64,000 nt of DNA from Aristolochia californica. Taxonomy: Eukaryota; Streptophyta; Magnoliopsida; Piperales; Aristolochiaceae. A program made the translations under genes and the position numbers. The notes beneath the pieces are model-generated. The model was given only the letters and a program-made list of their open reading frames with translations, had not been told where the DNA came from and made no database searches. Numbering within the stretch: the first letter of the stretch is position 1; each line of letters starts with the position of its first letter. Of the stretch, positions 1-14,600 are shown piece by piece. The DNA is taken from assembly GCA_029961685.1 (NCBI GenBank), contig JARWKL010000008.1:1056501-1120500 (forward strand). The letters are read 5' to 3'.

Positions 1-257
1 TTTCGATCTGTTGTTGCTCAGTGACGGTTTTGTAGCGGCGAATGTTGGACGTAGGAGGAAATCGAGGTTTCATTTTTCGCTGTCGTTTGGAGTTTGGAGC
101 TTAAGACGGGAAGTTGAGGGCCTGAAGTGGATGAGGTAAGAGGTGTGCTCTTCTCAGTTGTCGCAGCCTGCAAGCTTGAACGGTTGCTGAATGCTAAACT
201 ATTAGCACCGAGGAGAGGAAAATCTTTACATGTACGTGTAAGCACACGTGTAGACAT
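1..257 (-). CDS. Possible first exon of an unrecognised gene, cut by the window edge
   Basis: An open frame starts with ATG at 257 and runs leftward to a stop near 18. The N-terminus is rich in Ser, Thr, Leu, Ala and basic residues and poor in acidic ones, as organelle-targeting presequences often are. The frame may not really end at 18: a GT donor could lie shortly before it, for instance near 24, with further exons beyond the window. I do not recognise the protein. It would be divergent from BTAF1, with about 0.5 kb to the likely BTAF1 leader exon. It could also be a chance frame in a promoter. Confidence 0.3.
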
Positions 258-1917
258 TTCTGGTTGAATTTTAGTACAATGGACGGCAGAGATCGTTCTA
301 TTGCAACAGGCATGCTCGTTCGTATCCGTCTGTCGAAGGCCCTTTGAGGCCTCCGCACGCTCGGTCCTCGGGTTGCAGGGACAAGGGAGTAGTCCTCCCT
401 CTGGCTCGTCTCCCCGTCTTTATATTAACTTCGCCTCTTCACCTTTCTCTGTTTCTCCTTTTTTTTTGGTTTTCTTTCTGTAAAATTTGCCCTAGCTTGC
501 TTTTCTTTCTCTTCTTTTATTGTTTGGGAGCAGTCATTTTTGTAGTTCCAAATCCTTATCTCTTGGTTCGGGGAAAGAACAGGTGTGATCTCTCTTTCTC
601 GCCCTTACCCACAAGTGATGTTTTTACTCGGAAATAAATTTAATTTTTGATTTGCTTCTTTTCGTCAATGTCTGCAGTTTTAAATTTTTTATTTTATTTG
701 GTGAAATCCATATAGCGACTGACTCCCTGTCGTCGTTGTCCTTACTGATCCTAGATTCCCGCCGCTGCGAAGGTAGGATTTCTTGATTTAGTTCCAAACT
801 TTTGTGCATTTCTCTTATTTCATTATACTGTTGCTTGTGAATATTGATTGAATGAGATTCATTATGGGAATTGACGTAAAATTTGAATTCTGCTGTGGGA
901 CTACCTTAACATGAAATGCACTGTTGAGACTCCCAGTGCTGCTCGTCCCACCCACACCAAGTCTGAAGATTTTCTCGTCGACCAGACAAGTGAGGACATG
1001 CCATTACCTGCTATATCACAGAAACCTTCTCGAAACTTAACATCTGGAGATTTCATGAGACTGCCCGGATAATAGAAATCTGAAACGAAGCTTACATATT
1101 ACTAATTTGCAGACTCCACAATGATATGGGAGCTTGTCCTTGAAACAGGACCTCAAAATATAAAGTGCATCTGTCAATATTCTACATGGACATACGTCAT
1201 CTTTAGAGATAGCTGCTTCAATGAAAAAAAACTGAATTGATTTGATTTCGTTGTCATTTTTTTTCTTTGTAGGTTAAAATTAGGAATTTAGGGCTGAATG
1301 AAGGAGTCTGTTTGAGATTTTTTTTCTGGGTTATGTTGCCAGACTTAGTTGCAGTGACACTAATAGGATTGAAATAGATTTCTATGAAGAGGGCTGTTTC
1401 TATTGATATTTAAGTTACAAGTTTAATAGATCTATTGGATGGTTTCATATGTCCAATGTGGATGATCTGCTGAAGAGTAGTGGATTTCGAGATTTTCCCT
1501 TTTTGGAAGTTGTTAATGCCAATTTCGTTTGTTGGTGCATGGATCTATTTTCATGAGACAGTTTTGCATGTAATTTAAAGAAGTTGGAGACCAAGAGTAT
1601 TTTGTTCGTGTCAATAGTGTTAATCTGGGCATTGTCTTTTTTCACAAGTCAGCTGATTTAATTTGCCATTTCCGTGCATCAGCTGATTTAATTTGGGGCA
1701 CTAATCCATGATGCTATGTGGCTCAGGATCCTAATTTGGTATGATGCAATTCTCGGAGCATCAGTGAGCTTACTGGAGAAGTAATTCTGAGGAGCAATAT
1801 CATTTAGTGACAAGTGATTTATCTATTGATAGTCTAACAGATATAAGATAAGTAGACACAACATTGCATGATTTGGCTACTGGTTCGGATGTGCGAGTTA
1901 TCACCTCTAGAGGTGTT
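258..1917 (+). promoter_or_regulatory. BTAF1 5' flank, probable leader exon and leader intron
   Basis: No protein gene is seen here. A pyrimidine-rich, GC-richer stretch around 590-772 ends in CGAAG|GTAGG, a good 5' splice site at 772/773. A CCTCTAG acceptor at 1910 lies only seven bases before the BTAF1 ATG at 1918. This suggests an untranslated first exon ending at 772 and a leader intron of about 1.1 kb (773-1910). The transcription start was not located. If the minus-strand frame ending at 257 is real, 258-700 would be a shared divergent promoter. Confidence 0.45.
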
Positions 1918-4900
1918 ATGGCTCAACAATCCTCACGTCTTCAGCGGTTGCTCACCTTACTGGATAGTATCCTTCTGTAAACTATTTTAGTTCATCCCAA
2001 ATACTCTTTAATCTCGCAAATCCTGCCTTTATCTTTAATAAATTATAGATGATGAGATACTTAACACTATATTTCACTTATTTATTTTTTGAAGAAATTT
2101 TACATATTTATTTAAATTCTCTGCTTGAGTCTTCCTTTGACCAATCCTAAGCTGGCTCAACCCAAACCACAAGGTTTGCTGCTGCCCGACAGATTGGAGA
2201 AATTGCTAAATCACATCCCCAGGACTTAATTTCTTTATTGAAAAAGGTATAAGATGTGCTTACCATGATAGTGCAAACCTTGATTTAGCATCCATCATAT
2301 ACTTCTAGATCAATTTTTTTCTGGGGCCTGTTTCCTTTGTTTCTTCTATTAGTTACTCGTAAACGCAAGTTTCTTTTTTCTTCTTCAGGTTGCTCAATAT
2401 CTTCGTAGTAAGAATTGGGATACAAGGGTAGCAGCTGCTCATGCTGTGGGTTCCATTGCCGACAATGTTAAGCACACTTCTCTTAAAGAATTGTGTGCAT
2501 GTGTTGAAGCTGAGATGTTGGAGTTAGGAGTTTCAAATGTTGCTAAAGATATTATGATGGGATGGACAAATGTCCATCCAACAACTGCAACGGCTCTCTC
2601 TTTCAGAAGGTTTGCTTGTCTCTTTTACATTCTTTTTTTGTCTATGTTTTCAGTATTATCTAGGTTTTCGACTTTACAAATTAACTTGTTTGATATCGTT
2701 GCAGCTTTGATATTGGTAAGGTGTTGGAATTTGGCTCGCCATTACTGGCTTCTGCGGGGCAGGTAAGGGCTTTGCTATTTCATGATTCTTATGCCCCTTT
2801 ATTACCCTCCTGGCAAAGCTCAAAACAGATCAAAGGTAGAAATCCACCTTGCTGGAAGAGGGCTAGAAGTGTCATTAAGTTTATCCAAGTGTAATCAGTT
2901 AAAAGCAGCTTGTGGTGCCAACATTCTGGAATTTCTGATGTCTAGATATGATTTTGTTTTGGAAAACTGGTCCATGAAACCTCTTTTTACTAATTAGCAC
3001 TATTAAAAAGCTATCAGGATACCCTTCAGCTCGTAAAAAGGTGGATTCCTCCTTTCCAACTTTGCTTGGAAGACTGTATTGGGCTCTAAGATCTTACTTG
3101 TTAATCTTTCCTATGATTTGTATGTACCTTTTGGTCTTCTTGGAAAGGTAGGTTCTTGTCTTGCTGGGATGTAATTCTATTTCTGTTGGATGTTTTGTTT
3201 AGTAATTACATGGAAATCGGTTTGTCATCTCCTAGTTGCCACTATGGTAATTAGTTATTTGTTTCTGAGTGATGCTACTACTGTACGTTCAGGAATCAGA
3301 ATAAGAAATGTCAGGGTTATTCGGAGAAATATATATTCACTATTTTATGAAATAAGGAAAGCTTGTTAGGTAAAATAAGTATAGATAGATGAAGCTTGAA
3401 GTCTTAGACATGTCCTGTAGCGGTAATTTCCATTTCATTTCAGATAGACCGAAATCTTGATGACTCTCTTTGCTGTTCATATGCTTAATTTTCCACATGT
3501 AAGTAGGTTGATTTAATTAACCGATTAGCTTCAGCTATTTGTTTTGTTTAAAAAGTGAGGGAGTGGCTGGTAAGACTTCAGTTACTGTTTCAGTTAATGA
3601 CTTCATATGTGTCATGTGCTTCACTTCATATAAGTTACTGGTATCAAATAAAGTGCTTTGTGTTGTTTTATTCCAGGAGTATGATATAGCAAATGATAGT
3701 AACAAGAACTCTGCTGAAAGAATAGCCCGCCAGAAACAGAATCTTCGGCGTCGTCTAGGTGAGTCCACCTTGCTTGTTGTTAATGCTGATTTTCGAAGCA
3801 ATATGATTTTAATTATTTAGTGGTTGGTCAGTTCCTCTTAAACAGATGCTTTTGTATGTTTCAGCTAAGTTCATTTATTACATTACCAACCAGTAGTCTC
3901 TTGGAACATGTATTTAGCCTAAGCTTCATACTTGACTATATACATAAAATTGTCTAGCACTCTTGCTAGCACTCTTGCCATATGTTTTAAATCCCTTTTG
4001 CATATTAAATGCTGTTTGTTGGTACTGTTACTGCCACTTTCATGTTATGTTTGTTGGAGCTTTTTAAATTTTTTTGAAATGGTGGATCCATTTGTTTTAC
4101 TTTCACAATTATGCTTGTTATTCAGGTTTGGATGTTTGTGAGCAGTTCATGGATGTCTCAGAAGTGATCAGGGATGAGGATCTTCTAGTGCACAAAGTTC
4201 AGCCCTATGGAAATGGGACAAGCCATGGTTATTATGCATCTCATTCTGGACAGCATATCCAACATTTTGTTTCAAAAATGGCCCCAAACATTTACACTAA
4301 AAGATTGAGTGCTAGGGAATTGAATCTTTTAAAGCGGAAAGCTAAAGTAAATGCAAAAGATCACCCAAAAGCATGGCCTGAGGAAGATGATATTGAGACA
4401 TCGCATTCTCAGAATCCAGTGACACCAAAAGGCGTGTCTTTGGATGCTCAAACTTTAACTGACAAGGTAGTGGGTTTAGTATTCTACCCTGTAAAGAACT
4501 ACTGGAATTCAATAATTATAAGGAAAAGCTATTTATTTATAATAGGCTCATTTTGCAACGGTCTGTGGTTGAGATATGCTCAAGTGACTGGAAAGTGCTA
4601 AGGCAATGGGTTTAATGTTGTACTCTGTAAAGGACTGTTTCCTCTTCAATAATTTGGAAGGAAAAGCAGTTCTTGCCAATAAAAGATGTGGTTGAGAAAT
4701 GTGCTGATAGTGTATGTTGTTTTTATCATTGATAGCATATTTACATATTTACCTCTATTACTTATCTGCAGGCACTTACAGAGGCTGTGGTTGATGAAGA
4801 TAGCTTGGAGCAAGTTGGTGATGGGAAATGGCCATTTTGCCATTTTGTTGAGCAGCTTATCCATGATATGTTTGATCCCAGTAAGCATCTTGTATGTTTT

Positions 4901-5585
4901 GACTCATGTTATGCCTTTCTCTTGTAAGCTGGTTCTATTTTAATTCTAATCTGATTGGTTTTGTTGTTATTTTGGTTGTCTGTTACAGTTTGGGAGGTAC
5001 GCCATGGTAGTATCATGGCTTTGAGAGAAATTTTAACTTATCAAGCTGCTTCTGCCGGAGTTTTTATGCCTGACTTGAGCTTTGACAGTTCATTTTTGTC
5101 TGAAGTTGAGGATAAGTCTAATACGACTAAGAGACAGAGGGAAATTGACTTAAATGTTCATGTTAGTGGAAGAGAGTTTGAGCCACAACTAAAGAGACAA
5201 AAGTCAGAAGATGAATCGGGATCCTTGTGCTCAGTAGCTTCTGCAGACCACCACGAGTTTGAAGGTGGTCAATGGACAATGTCTACTGGGATGGTTAATG
5301 GTGGGCTTCCCTTGGGACCTGTTAAGTCAGAGTGTGATCAATCTCTGGATGGATCTCGATTTCAGTGTAAAGAAGAAGTTCATTGCATTGCAGAACAGAA
5401 AGTCCTAGGTGAAAATTGGGTTTCTGATACAATGATGGACATGTCAATGAATCTGCCAGAAAGTTGCAAACTGATGAAGTTGATCAAACTTGGAAGGCAT
5501 TCATGGATTAAAAATTGGGAATTTCTTCAAGATTGCGCCATTCGTTTTCTCTGTGTTCTTTCATTAGATCGGTATGTTGGTGGTT

Positions 5586-5622
<37 letters not shown>

Positions 5623-8600
5623 TCTGTTAGAGTGTTTGTTTTCCATTTTGAGTTTTGGTATATATTCTCCTCTCTATCTATCTTTTAATTGACATTTATT
5701 ACCCCGAGCTTCTTGGAATTTGAATGCACTTGTGACTACCTAAAGACTCTCTCTCACCAAGTCACTTCGTGCAAGTTCTTCCTGGCTCAAGTTTTTAGAA
5801 GGATGCTATTTGTGAAGTTGGGTCCAGGCCTATCCCAAAATAACTAGCCACCTTAGGAAACCTTTTCTGCCAACTAATAAACTCAAGATCTTTGATCTCA
5901 CAAATCCATGTAGGACTATTTCTTAACACTCTCCCTCACGTGTAGGCCCTTTGGGCTCTTACATGTGGATAATTTGGGTGGAGGCCCACATACGAGTACC
6001 TGCTTTGATACCATGTGAAGTTGGGTCTAAGGCATATTCCAAAATGATTAGCCACCTTAGGAAACCTCTTCTGCCAACTAATAAACTCAAAATCTTTGAT
6101 CTCACTAATCCATGTGGGATTATTTCTTAACACTATTTATACCAGAGGGGTTTTTGTGTTTCATCATTTGGTTAATTATGTTTTAATTGTTAATGTTTTT
6201 CAATACTGCATTTTTGTTATTATTATTGTTTTTATTGCCTTCAAAAAAATTATTAGTCTTGATTATTTATCTCAATTTTTTAAAATATTTCCCTAACATA
6301 AGTTATTGTTTATATGTGGGTGCAGTTTTGGAGATTACGTTTCAGATCAGGTTGTTGCCCCAGTAAGAGAAACATGTGCACAAGCCCTGTGTGCTGTGCT
6401 GAAGTTCATGCATCCGCCATTAGTACATGAAACATTAGCAATTTTGCTACAGATGCAGGTAATGACTGAGACACCTGTGTTTGGAGTTGAATTCTAGGAT
6501 TTATCAACTATAGTTCTTTTACTGGAATATATTTTTCCAGAATAAAGTGTCACAGTTAGTATGTTATCTGGAAATGCTGTTCATGGAGAGGGAGATGTCA
6601 CTTTCAAAGCTTAAGTAATTGTGAAGCCAAGTAATATTGCTTAATGTTGGAAGTGCAGTTGTAAACGTGAATTCTAAGATTCCAATTCCAAACACAACCC
6701 GATGATTGCTAGTCTCTGTAGATGCTAATCACTTATGAACCAAATGTGGTGAAAACATTTCAATATCTGATGATGTTTCTTGCTGTTATTTCAGCATAGA
6801 CAAGAATGGGAGATTCGTCATGGAAGCCTTTTGGGGATAAAGTATATGGTAGCTGTTCGTAAGGTATAATGTTTTTACTGCATCATTCAAATTTATTACT
6901 AGTTCTATGAGTTGTTGTTTGAAAGTTTTCTTGGTTTCATGCTGTTTGAATTTTATTTCCTTGTGAATGCAAAATGAAATGGGAGGCATTTCTACCAAGA
7001 AAAAGATGCAGTAGATGAACTCTGGAGCTTTTTTCTATCATTCGCAACTGACAACCAATTTTTGTCTTTAAGGAAATGCTTTTAGAATTGCTTCCTAGTG
7101 TACTTCCTGCATGCAAAACTGGGCTTGAAGATCCTGATGATGATGTTAGAGCTGTAGCTGCTGAAGCCCTATTACCTGCAGCCTCAGCTATAGTTTCTCT
7201 TAAAGGCCAAAAACTGCATTCCATTATTATGCTACTTTGGGATATTTTGCTTGACCTGGATGATCTTAGCCCTTCCACTAGCAGGTAATTTTCCATATAC
7301 GCTTGCTGTATATGCATTTGCCAAATACATGTCCCAGACATTTTGTTTGGATTAACTGTTTTTGTGCAGTGTGATGAATTTGTTGGCAGAGATATATTCT
7401 CAACCACAGATGGTTCCCAAGGTGGTAGACTTTGGAAAGCAGGCGTTGGATCTTAATGAAGTAGTCCTGACTGATGACAATGATGATGGGACCAACTTTA
7501 CTGAGAATCCATATGTGTTGGCAACTCTGGCGCCAAGGCTGTGGCCATTTATGCGACACAGCATAACATCAGTTCGTCATGCTGCTATACGCACTCTGGT
7601 ACATTCCTCTTCCTCAATCATTGACTTATTAACTTAGGTACCTTAATTCCACTGTGAAAATCAATTTTCTTAAAACAGGAAAGACTGCTTGAAGCTGGGT
7701 GTGGAAAGAGCTTGTCAGAACAAGTAGCTGATGGTTTCTGGCCTGCTTCTATTTTGGGTGATACCCTTAGAATTGTTTTCCAGAACTTGCTTCTAGAATC
7801 AAATGAGGAGATTTTACAGTGTTCCGAGAGGGTGTGGAGATTTTTGCTACAGGTTTTATATCTGGTCTTCATAAGGAATTTATTTTTATAATCATAGTCA
7901 TTCTTTTCTTAATGATTTCTGATATTTTCATTTGTCAGTGTCCGGAGAGTGATCTGGAAGCTGCCACGAGATTGTACATGTCATCATGGATAGAGCTAGC
8001 TACAACTCCTTATGGCTCTTCTTTTGATGCAACAAAGATGTTCTGGCCAGTGGCACTCCCTAGGAAAAGCCACTTTCGAGCTGCTGCTAAGATGAGAGCT
8101 GTCAAGCTAGAGAGCCAGGCTAACAGGAGTTATGGTCTTGACCCTGTAAAAGAAAGTCATTTTCAGGATAAAAATGGAGAAGTTTCTACCAACTTTACTA
8201 AGATCATAGTTGGGGCAGATAGTGAGAAATCGGTAACATACACGCGAGTAGCTACAGCAAAAGCACTGGGAATTTTGGCAGCAAAGCTGGCTGAGACTTC
8301 CTTACAATTTGTAATTAATCCATTGTGGAATGACCTTACTTCACTGTCTGGAGTCCAGCGGCAGGTAACTGTATGAATTTTTAGGAGCTTTTTGATGGAT
8401 GAGTTAGTAGTATTAAGACATATTTTGTGTAACTGAATGCACCCGATTTAACCATGTTTGGTGGCAAGATAAAAATGAAATATTGCTTTCTCACCCAAAG
8501 TCGACATGCATGTTTGTATAAACTGAGACGTTACACATCCTTCCACTGCTTTTTGCACATTTAGAATGGACACACCATCACAAGGTTATTCTTTACCTGT

Positions 8601-11600
8601 TAACAATGATAAAGTGTTTGAATATATTTATCCAATGTCAATACCTTTTTGTAAGCATGTACTCAAAAGTTTAGTTGTGCAACTACTTTTTAGGTTGCCT
8701 CCATGGTCCTTGTTGCATGGTTCAAAGAGCTTAAAAACAGAGATCCCACTGGGCTGCCTGCAACTTTCCTTGGGCTTGTCAGTCAGATAAGAACTTGGTT
8801 GGTAGACTTGTTAGCATGTACAGATCCAGCACTGCCTACAAAGGATTCGGTTCTTCCATATTCTGAACTTTCTAGAACTTACTCCAAGATGAGGAATGAG
8901 GCCTCTTCATTGTTTCGTATTGTGGAGTCAAGTGGCATGTTCACAGGTCTGTTGTCAGCCGTTAAATTTGATCCAGATGCTGTTCGTGTTGATGATGCAA
9001 TTAGTTTTGCATCAAAACTTTCACTGTTGGATGATCATTCTAAAGAAGCATCAGAAAAGCACATTCTTGATGATATAGAATCTTCAAAGCAGAGATTGTT
9101 GTCTACATCTGGCTATTTAAAATGCGTCCAGGTATGTGCTTCCATGATATTACTCTAGGGAATGAATGTTTGTTATTATTTCATCAGTGTGTTTTAGCAC
9201 AACTTTGCTCCATATGTCTTCAGCCATTCTCTTTTATGACTTCTGTTCAGGAGAGAGCCACACCAAGGTTCTAGGGTGACCATGTCTTGCACTGGTGAGC
9301 ATCTTAAAGAGGGACTTATCTCCAATAGCTCATTGTGCAAGATTTTCGGCCCCATTACCTTGTTTGCTTGTATTTTGCTTTGTGTTTTTTAATAAATTTC
9401 GTCATCATGCAACAAGTTAAAAAAACAACATCAAGGGTAGAGGAGCCAGACTTTTGAGAGTTAAAGAAACATTGAAACAACACAATGAGCCTCAGAATGC
9501 AATACTATTATTAGTTTCTATTATTGTACCCAACTCGAGATAGAATTTAGTTGATCATTTGGATAAAACGTGAAATGAGAGGAAATGGAAGAATGTGTTA
9601 TACAATAGATTACCTAAAAATTGCAGATTGTCGAACTAGATGACAGAGGAAGGTTAAAGAAGAGTGCAAAGGCAGTTTTTTTTTTTTTTTTTTTTAATGA
9701 GGAACAAGAGGAAGTTGACTGTGTTGTTTGCGTCTAATGTCAAATGTGTCATTTACTAAATAATTTTTTTATCTAAGTTATTAAAACAGAGTATAATTAC
9801 GTGAAAAGGTTCTTCTTCCACTGTTCTTGTATTGATGTTTCTAGTCTCCAACTTTGTTAAAATCATTGGCAGGGTAATTTGCATGTCAGTGTGACTTCCT
9901 TAGTGGCTGCTGCTGTTGTGTGGACTTCAGAGCTTCCTACCCGATTAAATCCTGTCATTTTACCTTTGATGGCTGCAATAAAAAGAGAGCAGGTACATTT
10001 TGTACAACATGCTACACATTCACTAATTCATCTTCTATCTAATCCTAATGGTTGTAACTGGTTCTCTTTTGATTGAAAGGAGGAAATACTACAAGAAGAG
10101 GCAGCAGAAGCACTTGCTGAGCTGATATCTTATTGTGTTGGACGGAGGCCTAGTCCAAATGATAAATTAGTTAAGAATATTTGCAGTTTGACTTGCATGG
10201 ATCCTTGTGAAACCCCACAGGTTGCCCTTTTGAATTCTGTAAATAGTATTGAAGAGCATGACATGTTGTCCTTTGGAAGAGCAGGGTCCAGTAGTAATCA
10301 GAGAACAAAGGTTCAAGTGTTGGGTGCTGGTGATGACAGGTCAAGAATAGAAGGGTTTATAAGCAGAAGAGGATCAGAACTTGCTTTGAAGCATTTGGGC
10401 AAGAAGCTTGGGCCTACATTGTTTGATAAACTTCCTAAGTTGTGGGATTGCCTTACTGAGGTTCTCAAGCCTGGAGTTTCCGATGGGATACCAGCTGTTG
10501 ATGAACAGGAAATGTCTTCAATGGTTGATGATGCTAAGGACCTACAAACTTTGATAAATAACATCCAGGTTTTTCAGTGGCCTTTGATTTTTTTCTTTCA
10601 TTGTCGTGCTCCTGGAGAGTCATGTCATTGCCCTGTAAAGATTATCATGTGATTTGCCTAAAAAAGAAAATGATTTGTCTGCTTTTGCCCACAAATGTTG
10701 TCTATATTGGTTATAAACAGCCAAATTTGATGAATTAGATAACATTGCTCTTCTCTTACTACAAAAGTGGGAATTATTTTCGTCCTTTCATAGGGAATAG
10801 GGAATAAATTAGCAATGGATGTACCATTGTAGAATTATAACTGTGTCCATCTAATTTCTTACATGTCCATTTTTATCTGATTTTCACTATGTAAACTTGC
10901 TATTTCTATTTATTTTGCAGCTCTAAGTGTTAAATTTTCCTGACATACAGGTTGTTCGCTCCATTGCACCTCTGGTTGATGAGATGCTAAGGCCTAAGTT
11001 GCTTTCACTTCTACCATGCTTATTTTGCTGTGTGCAGCATAAACATATAGCTGTGAGGTTGGCTGCATCAAGATGTATTGCCTCAATGGCCAAGTCCATG
11101 ACAGCGAGTGTGATGGGACCGGTAATAGAGAAGGTCATCCCAATGTTGAGTAACTCGAAATCCGTTCATGCTAGACAAGGGGCTGGCATGCTCATTAGCT
11201 TGCTTGTACAAGGGCTAGGAGTTGAACTAGTCCCATATGCCACTTTGCTAGTTGTTCCTCTTCTTGGGTGCATGAGTGATAGTGATCATGCCGTCAGGCA
11301 GAGCGTGACGCATAGTTTTGCTGCCTTGGTGCCTCTGCTGCCATTAGCACGGGGTGTACCTCCACCGATGGGTCTCAGTGAAAGTTTATTGAAGAATGCT
11401 GAAAATGCTTGTTTTCTTGAACAGCTTCTTGACAATTCTCATATTGATGATTACAAGCTTTCAACTGAGTTGAAAGTTACACTGAGGAGGTATTTGAGAA
11501 GAAACTCTATTTGCAGTTCTTGTTTTATCTTCTTTAGTCAACTTGATGGTTGCTAATGTAGAAGACAAATTCTCTAGTATTTGTCATATCTCTTCTCTTA

Positions 11601-14600
11601 GTTCTTTCTGTTTATCCTTTTGATTGGGTTGGGTTGTTATCTTAAAAAACAATGCAAGAGTGGTGAATTGTTCCCTTTTTAGTTTTGATTTTTTTGTTTT
11701 TCTTACAAGACTTTTGTGTAAAAGAAAAATGACTTTAATAATACCTCCCTCGTCACTGACCAGAAAATGATGGAGTAATTATTGACTCAAATGGTACTGG
11801 TATGAAAAAGGGGTAATACTTTTTTTTTTAACATCTCTCTCTATTTCAAAAAAAAAAGCATGGATCATGCTTACAAAATGGTTATTGTCTAAAATATATA
11901 GCTTGTTCAGATTTTAGCCGTTGGTCTCAGGTGCTTAGTATTTTTGTTTTGGTGCTTACAGGTATCAACAAGAGGGTATTAACTGGCTATCTTTCTTGAG
12001 GCGGTTCAAACTCCATGGAATTTTATGTGATGATATGGGACTCGGTAAAACTCTGCAGGCATCAGCAATTGTTGCTTCTGATGTTGCAGAGAGGCGAGCT
12101 TCTAATGGTGGCAAGGATCATCTGTCACTTATTATTTGTCCATCCACACTGGTAGCTCACTGGGCATATGAAATAGAGAAATACATTGATGCATCTTTGT
12201 TGATTCCTCTCCAGTACATGGGCTCTGCTCAAGAACGAGCTTTGATGCGTGACCAATTTGAAAAGTACAATGTCATAATAACATCATATGATGTAATCAG
12301 AAAGGATATTGACTACCTTGGGCAGCTGAGTTGGAATTATTGCATTTTAGATGAGGGACATATCATTAAAAACTCTAAATCTAAAATCACAAGCGCTGTG
12401 AAAGAATTGAAAGCTGAACATCGTCTTATTCTCAGTGGAACCCCAATACAGGTAGGTCATGATGAGTGCTGTCTTTATGTTTTTTGTTTTTAAGTTTTAT
12501 TTTTGGTAGTTCTGCACTTTGTGAATTACATCTTGTATGGTTGTTGCAGAATAATGTTTTGGAGCTGTGGTCCCTTTTTGACTTTCTAATGCCAGGGTTT
12601 CTTGGCACAGAGAAACAGGTACTTTGTTAGTTTTATTTTTATTTTTTATGTGCAGTTTATTTATTTATTTATTTGTAATGGGGTCTTTGATGCAGTTCAT
12701 CACACTTTTTGGTTTTAACTTGCTTAAAATGAAATTGAGGTTAATGTCCTTGAGATTCTAAAACATAACTCAGTAGTGATTTTACTTCCCTGGTATTAGT
12801 AGCTCAGTTTTTCTGAGAGATGTAAAATTGTATGAGATATTTTTATTATCTTGTCTAAAGTGTTAATGAGATTATGTTTGTGTGATTCAAATAAAAGTTT
12901 GAGAAAGATTTTATTTCCTCTTAAAACTATCTCAGTTTTTTATTGATAGAAGCTAGATAGTATGAGATTATCGTGGATTATGTCAGTATGATTGCTAACA
13001 ACATGATTGAAAATCTACAGTTTCAAGCCACCTATGGCAAACCACTACTGGCAGCCAGGGATCCAAAATGTTCTGCCAAGGATGCTGAAGCAGGTGCCCT
13101 TGCTATGGAAGCATTGCATAAGCAGGTTTTATTTTCTCCAAGAAATTACCTCCAATTCTATTAGCTTTTGTGGATAATGTGGATATAGTGACATCTTTGC
13201 TTTATCCTAACTAAGTAAGATTCAGCTACAAGGATCTTCCTTTCATTTAGGTGTATCCTTGCTGAGCTAGTACTTGGTTACTGTTCTTTAAGTCTTTTCC
13301 TTGTTACAGTCTTCTTTTATTTCTTTTCTGTCTCCCAACCAAAATTACAAAGATCTTCTCAACAATGATGTGATTTGCTTTATTTAAGAACAGTATGGTT
13401 TTCACTTACAGAATAATTTAGTTTATCTTACGACTAAACAAAAACCAGTGCTCTAATATGGAAATCAGTCACTTTGAAGTTGAAGTTACTTTCCACTCTG
13501 TGGTTGATTCGTGACCCTGGTGGACTTAAGAATACCAGTGTGCAAGGCCTTTTTAATTTAAGATTTTTCTTACTGAACAGGTGATGCCATTTCTCCTTCG
13601 TCGAACAAAAGATGAGGTCCTTTCTGATCTTCCTGAGAAAATCATTCAGGACAGATACTGTGATCTCAGTCTTGTTCAGTTAAAACTTTATGAACAGTTC
13701 TCTGGATCAGATGCGAAAAAAGAAATCTCAAATTTAGTCGAAGTCACCGAGACAGAAAATGCAGCAGAAGCAACTAAGCCGTCACCAAAAGCATCTTCCC
13801 ACGTTTTCCAGGTATCCAGGCTATTGACTTAATGTGCTCCTAATGAATTACTGATTTTGTTGAGTTGTCTTAATGGTACTACTTGAATTGCAGGCACTTC
13901 AATACTTGTTGAAGCTTTGCAGTCATCCTTTACTTGTCCTGGGTGAAAAGCCTCCAGATTCAGTCGTTAGTGTTTTATCTGAGCTAATTCCTGCAAGTGC
14001 AAACATTCTTTCAGATCTTCATGAGTTACAACACTCTCCAAAATTAGTTGCTTTGCAAGAGATATTAGAGGAATGTGGGATAGGTTTGGATGCATCGATT
14101 TCTGAGGTTGTGGGTGGGGTTGGGCAGCACCGGGCTTTGATCTTTGCACAGCACAAGGTATGACCTTAACTTTGTAAAGGCTTTGGTTTCGATGGTTGTT
14201 ACTAGTCTGAGATTGGATAGACCTGTTTATTTATGGTGGTCCTATATGGCACAAAGTTTTTGTTGAAAGACATTTGGATAGACTTCCTTTGCTTTGTTGA
14301 TTCTTTTTTTCATTTTTTTTGGCTCACAAAGAGTTTCTTGTTTCTGTTGGTTCACAATCTCCTCTTTGTTGATCTGGTGCAGTCTTTCCTCGACATAATT
14401 GAAAAGGATCTGTTTCAAACTCACATGAAAAGGTGTGCCTCAGTTATCTGCTTTATCTCGTTTTCATAACCAATATTACTTGTTTATCATCACTGCACTT
14501 GATAATCCATCACAATATCTAACTCTTTGAGTTACAAAGAGCTTATACAACTAAAGGCTGTATCTCTTAAAATTCCTTATGGAAGCTCTTATGAGAAAAG

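Noticed and set aside
3535..3820. Two opposing ORFs of about 90 codons
   Set aside because: They are shadows around BTAF1 exon 5 (3677-3758) extended into intron sequence.
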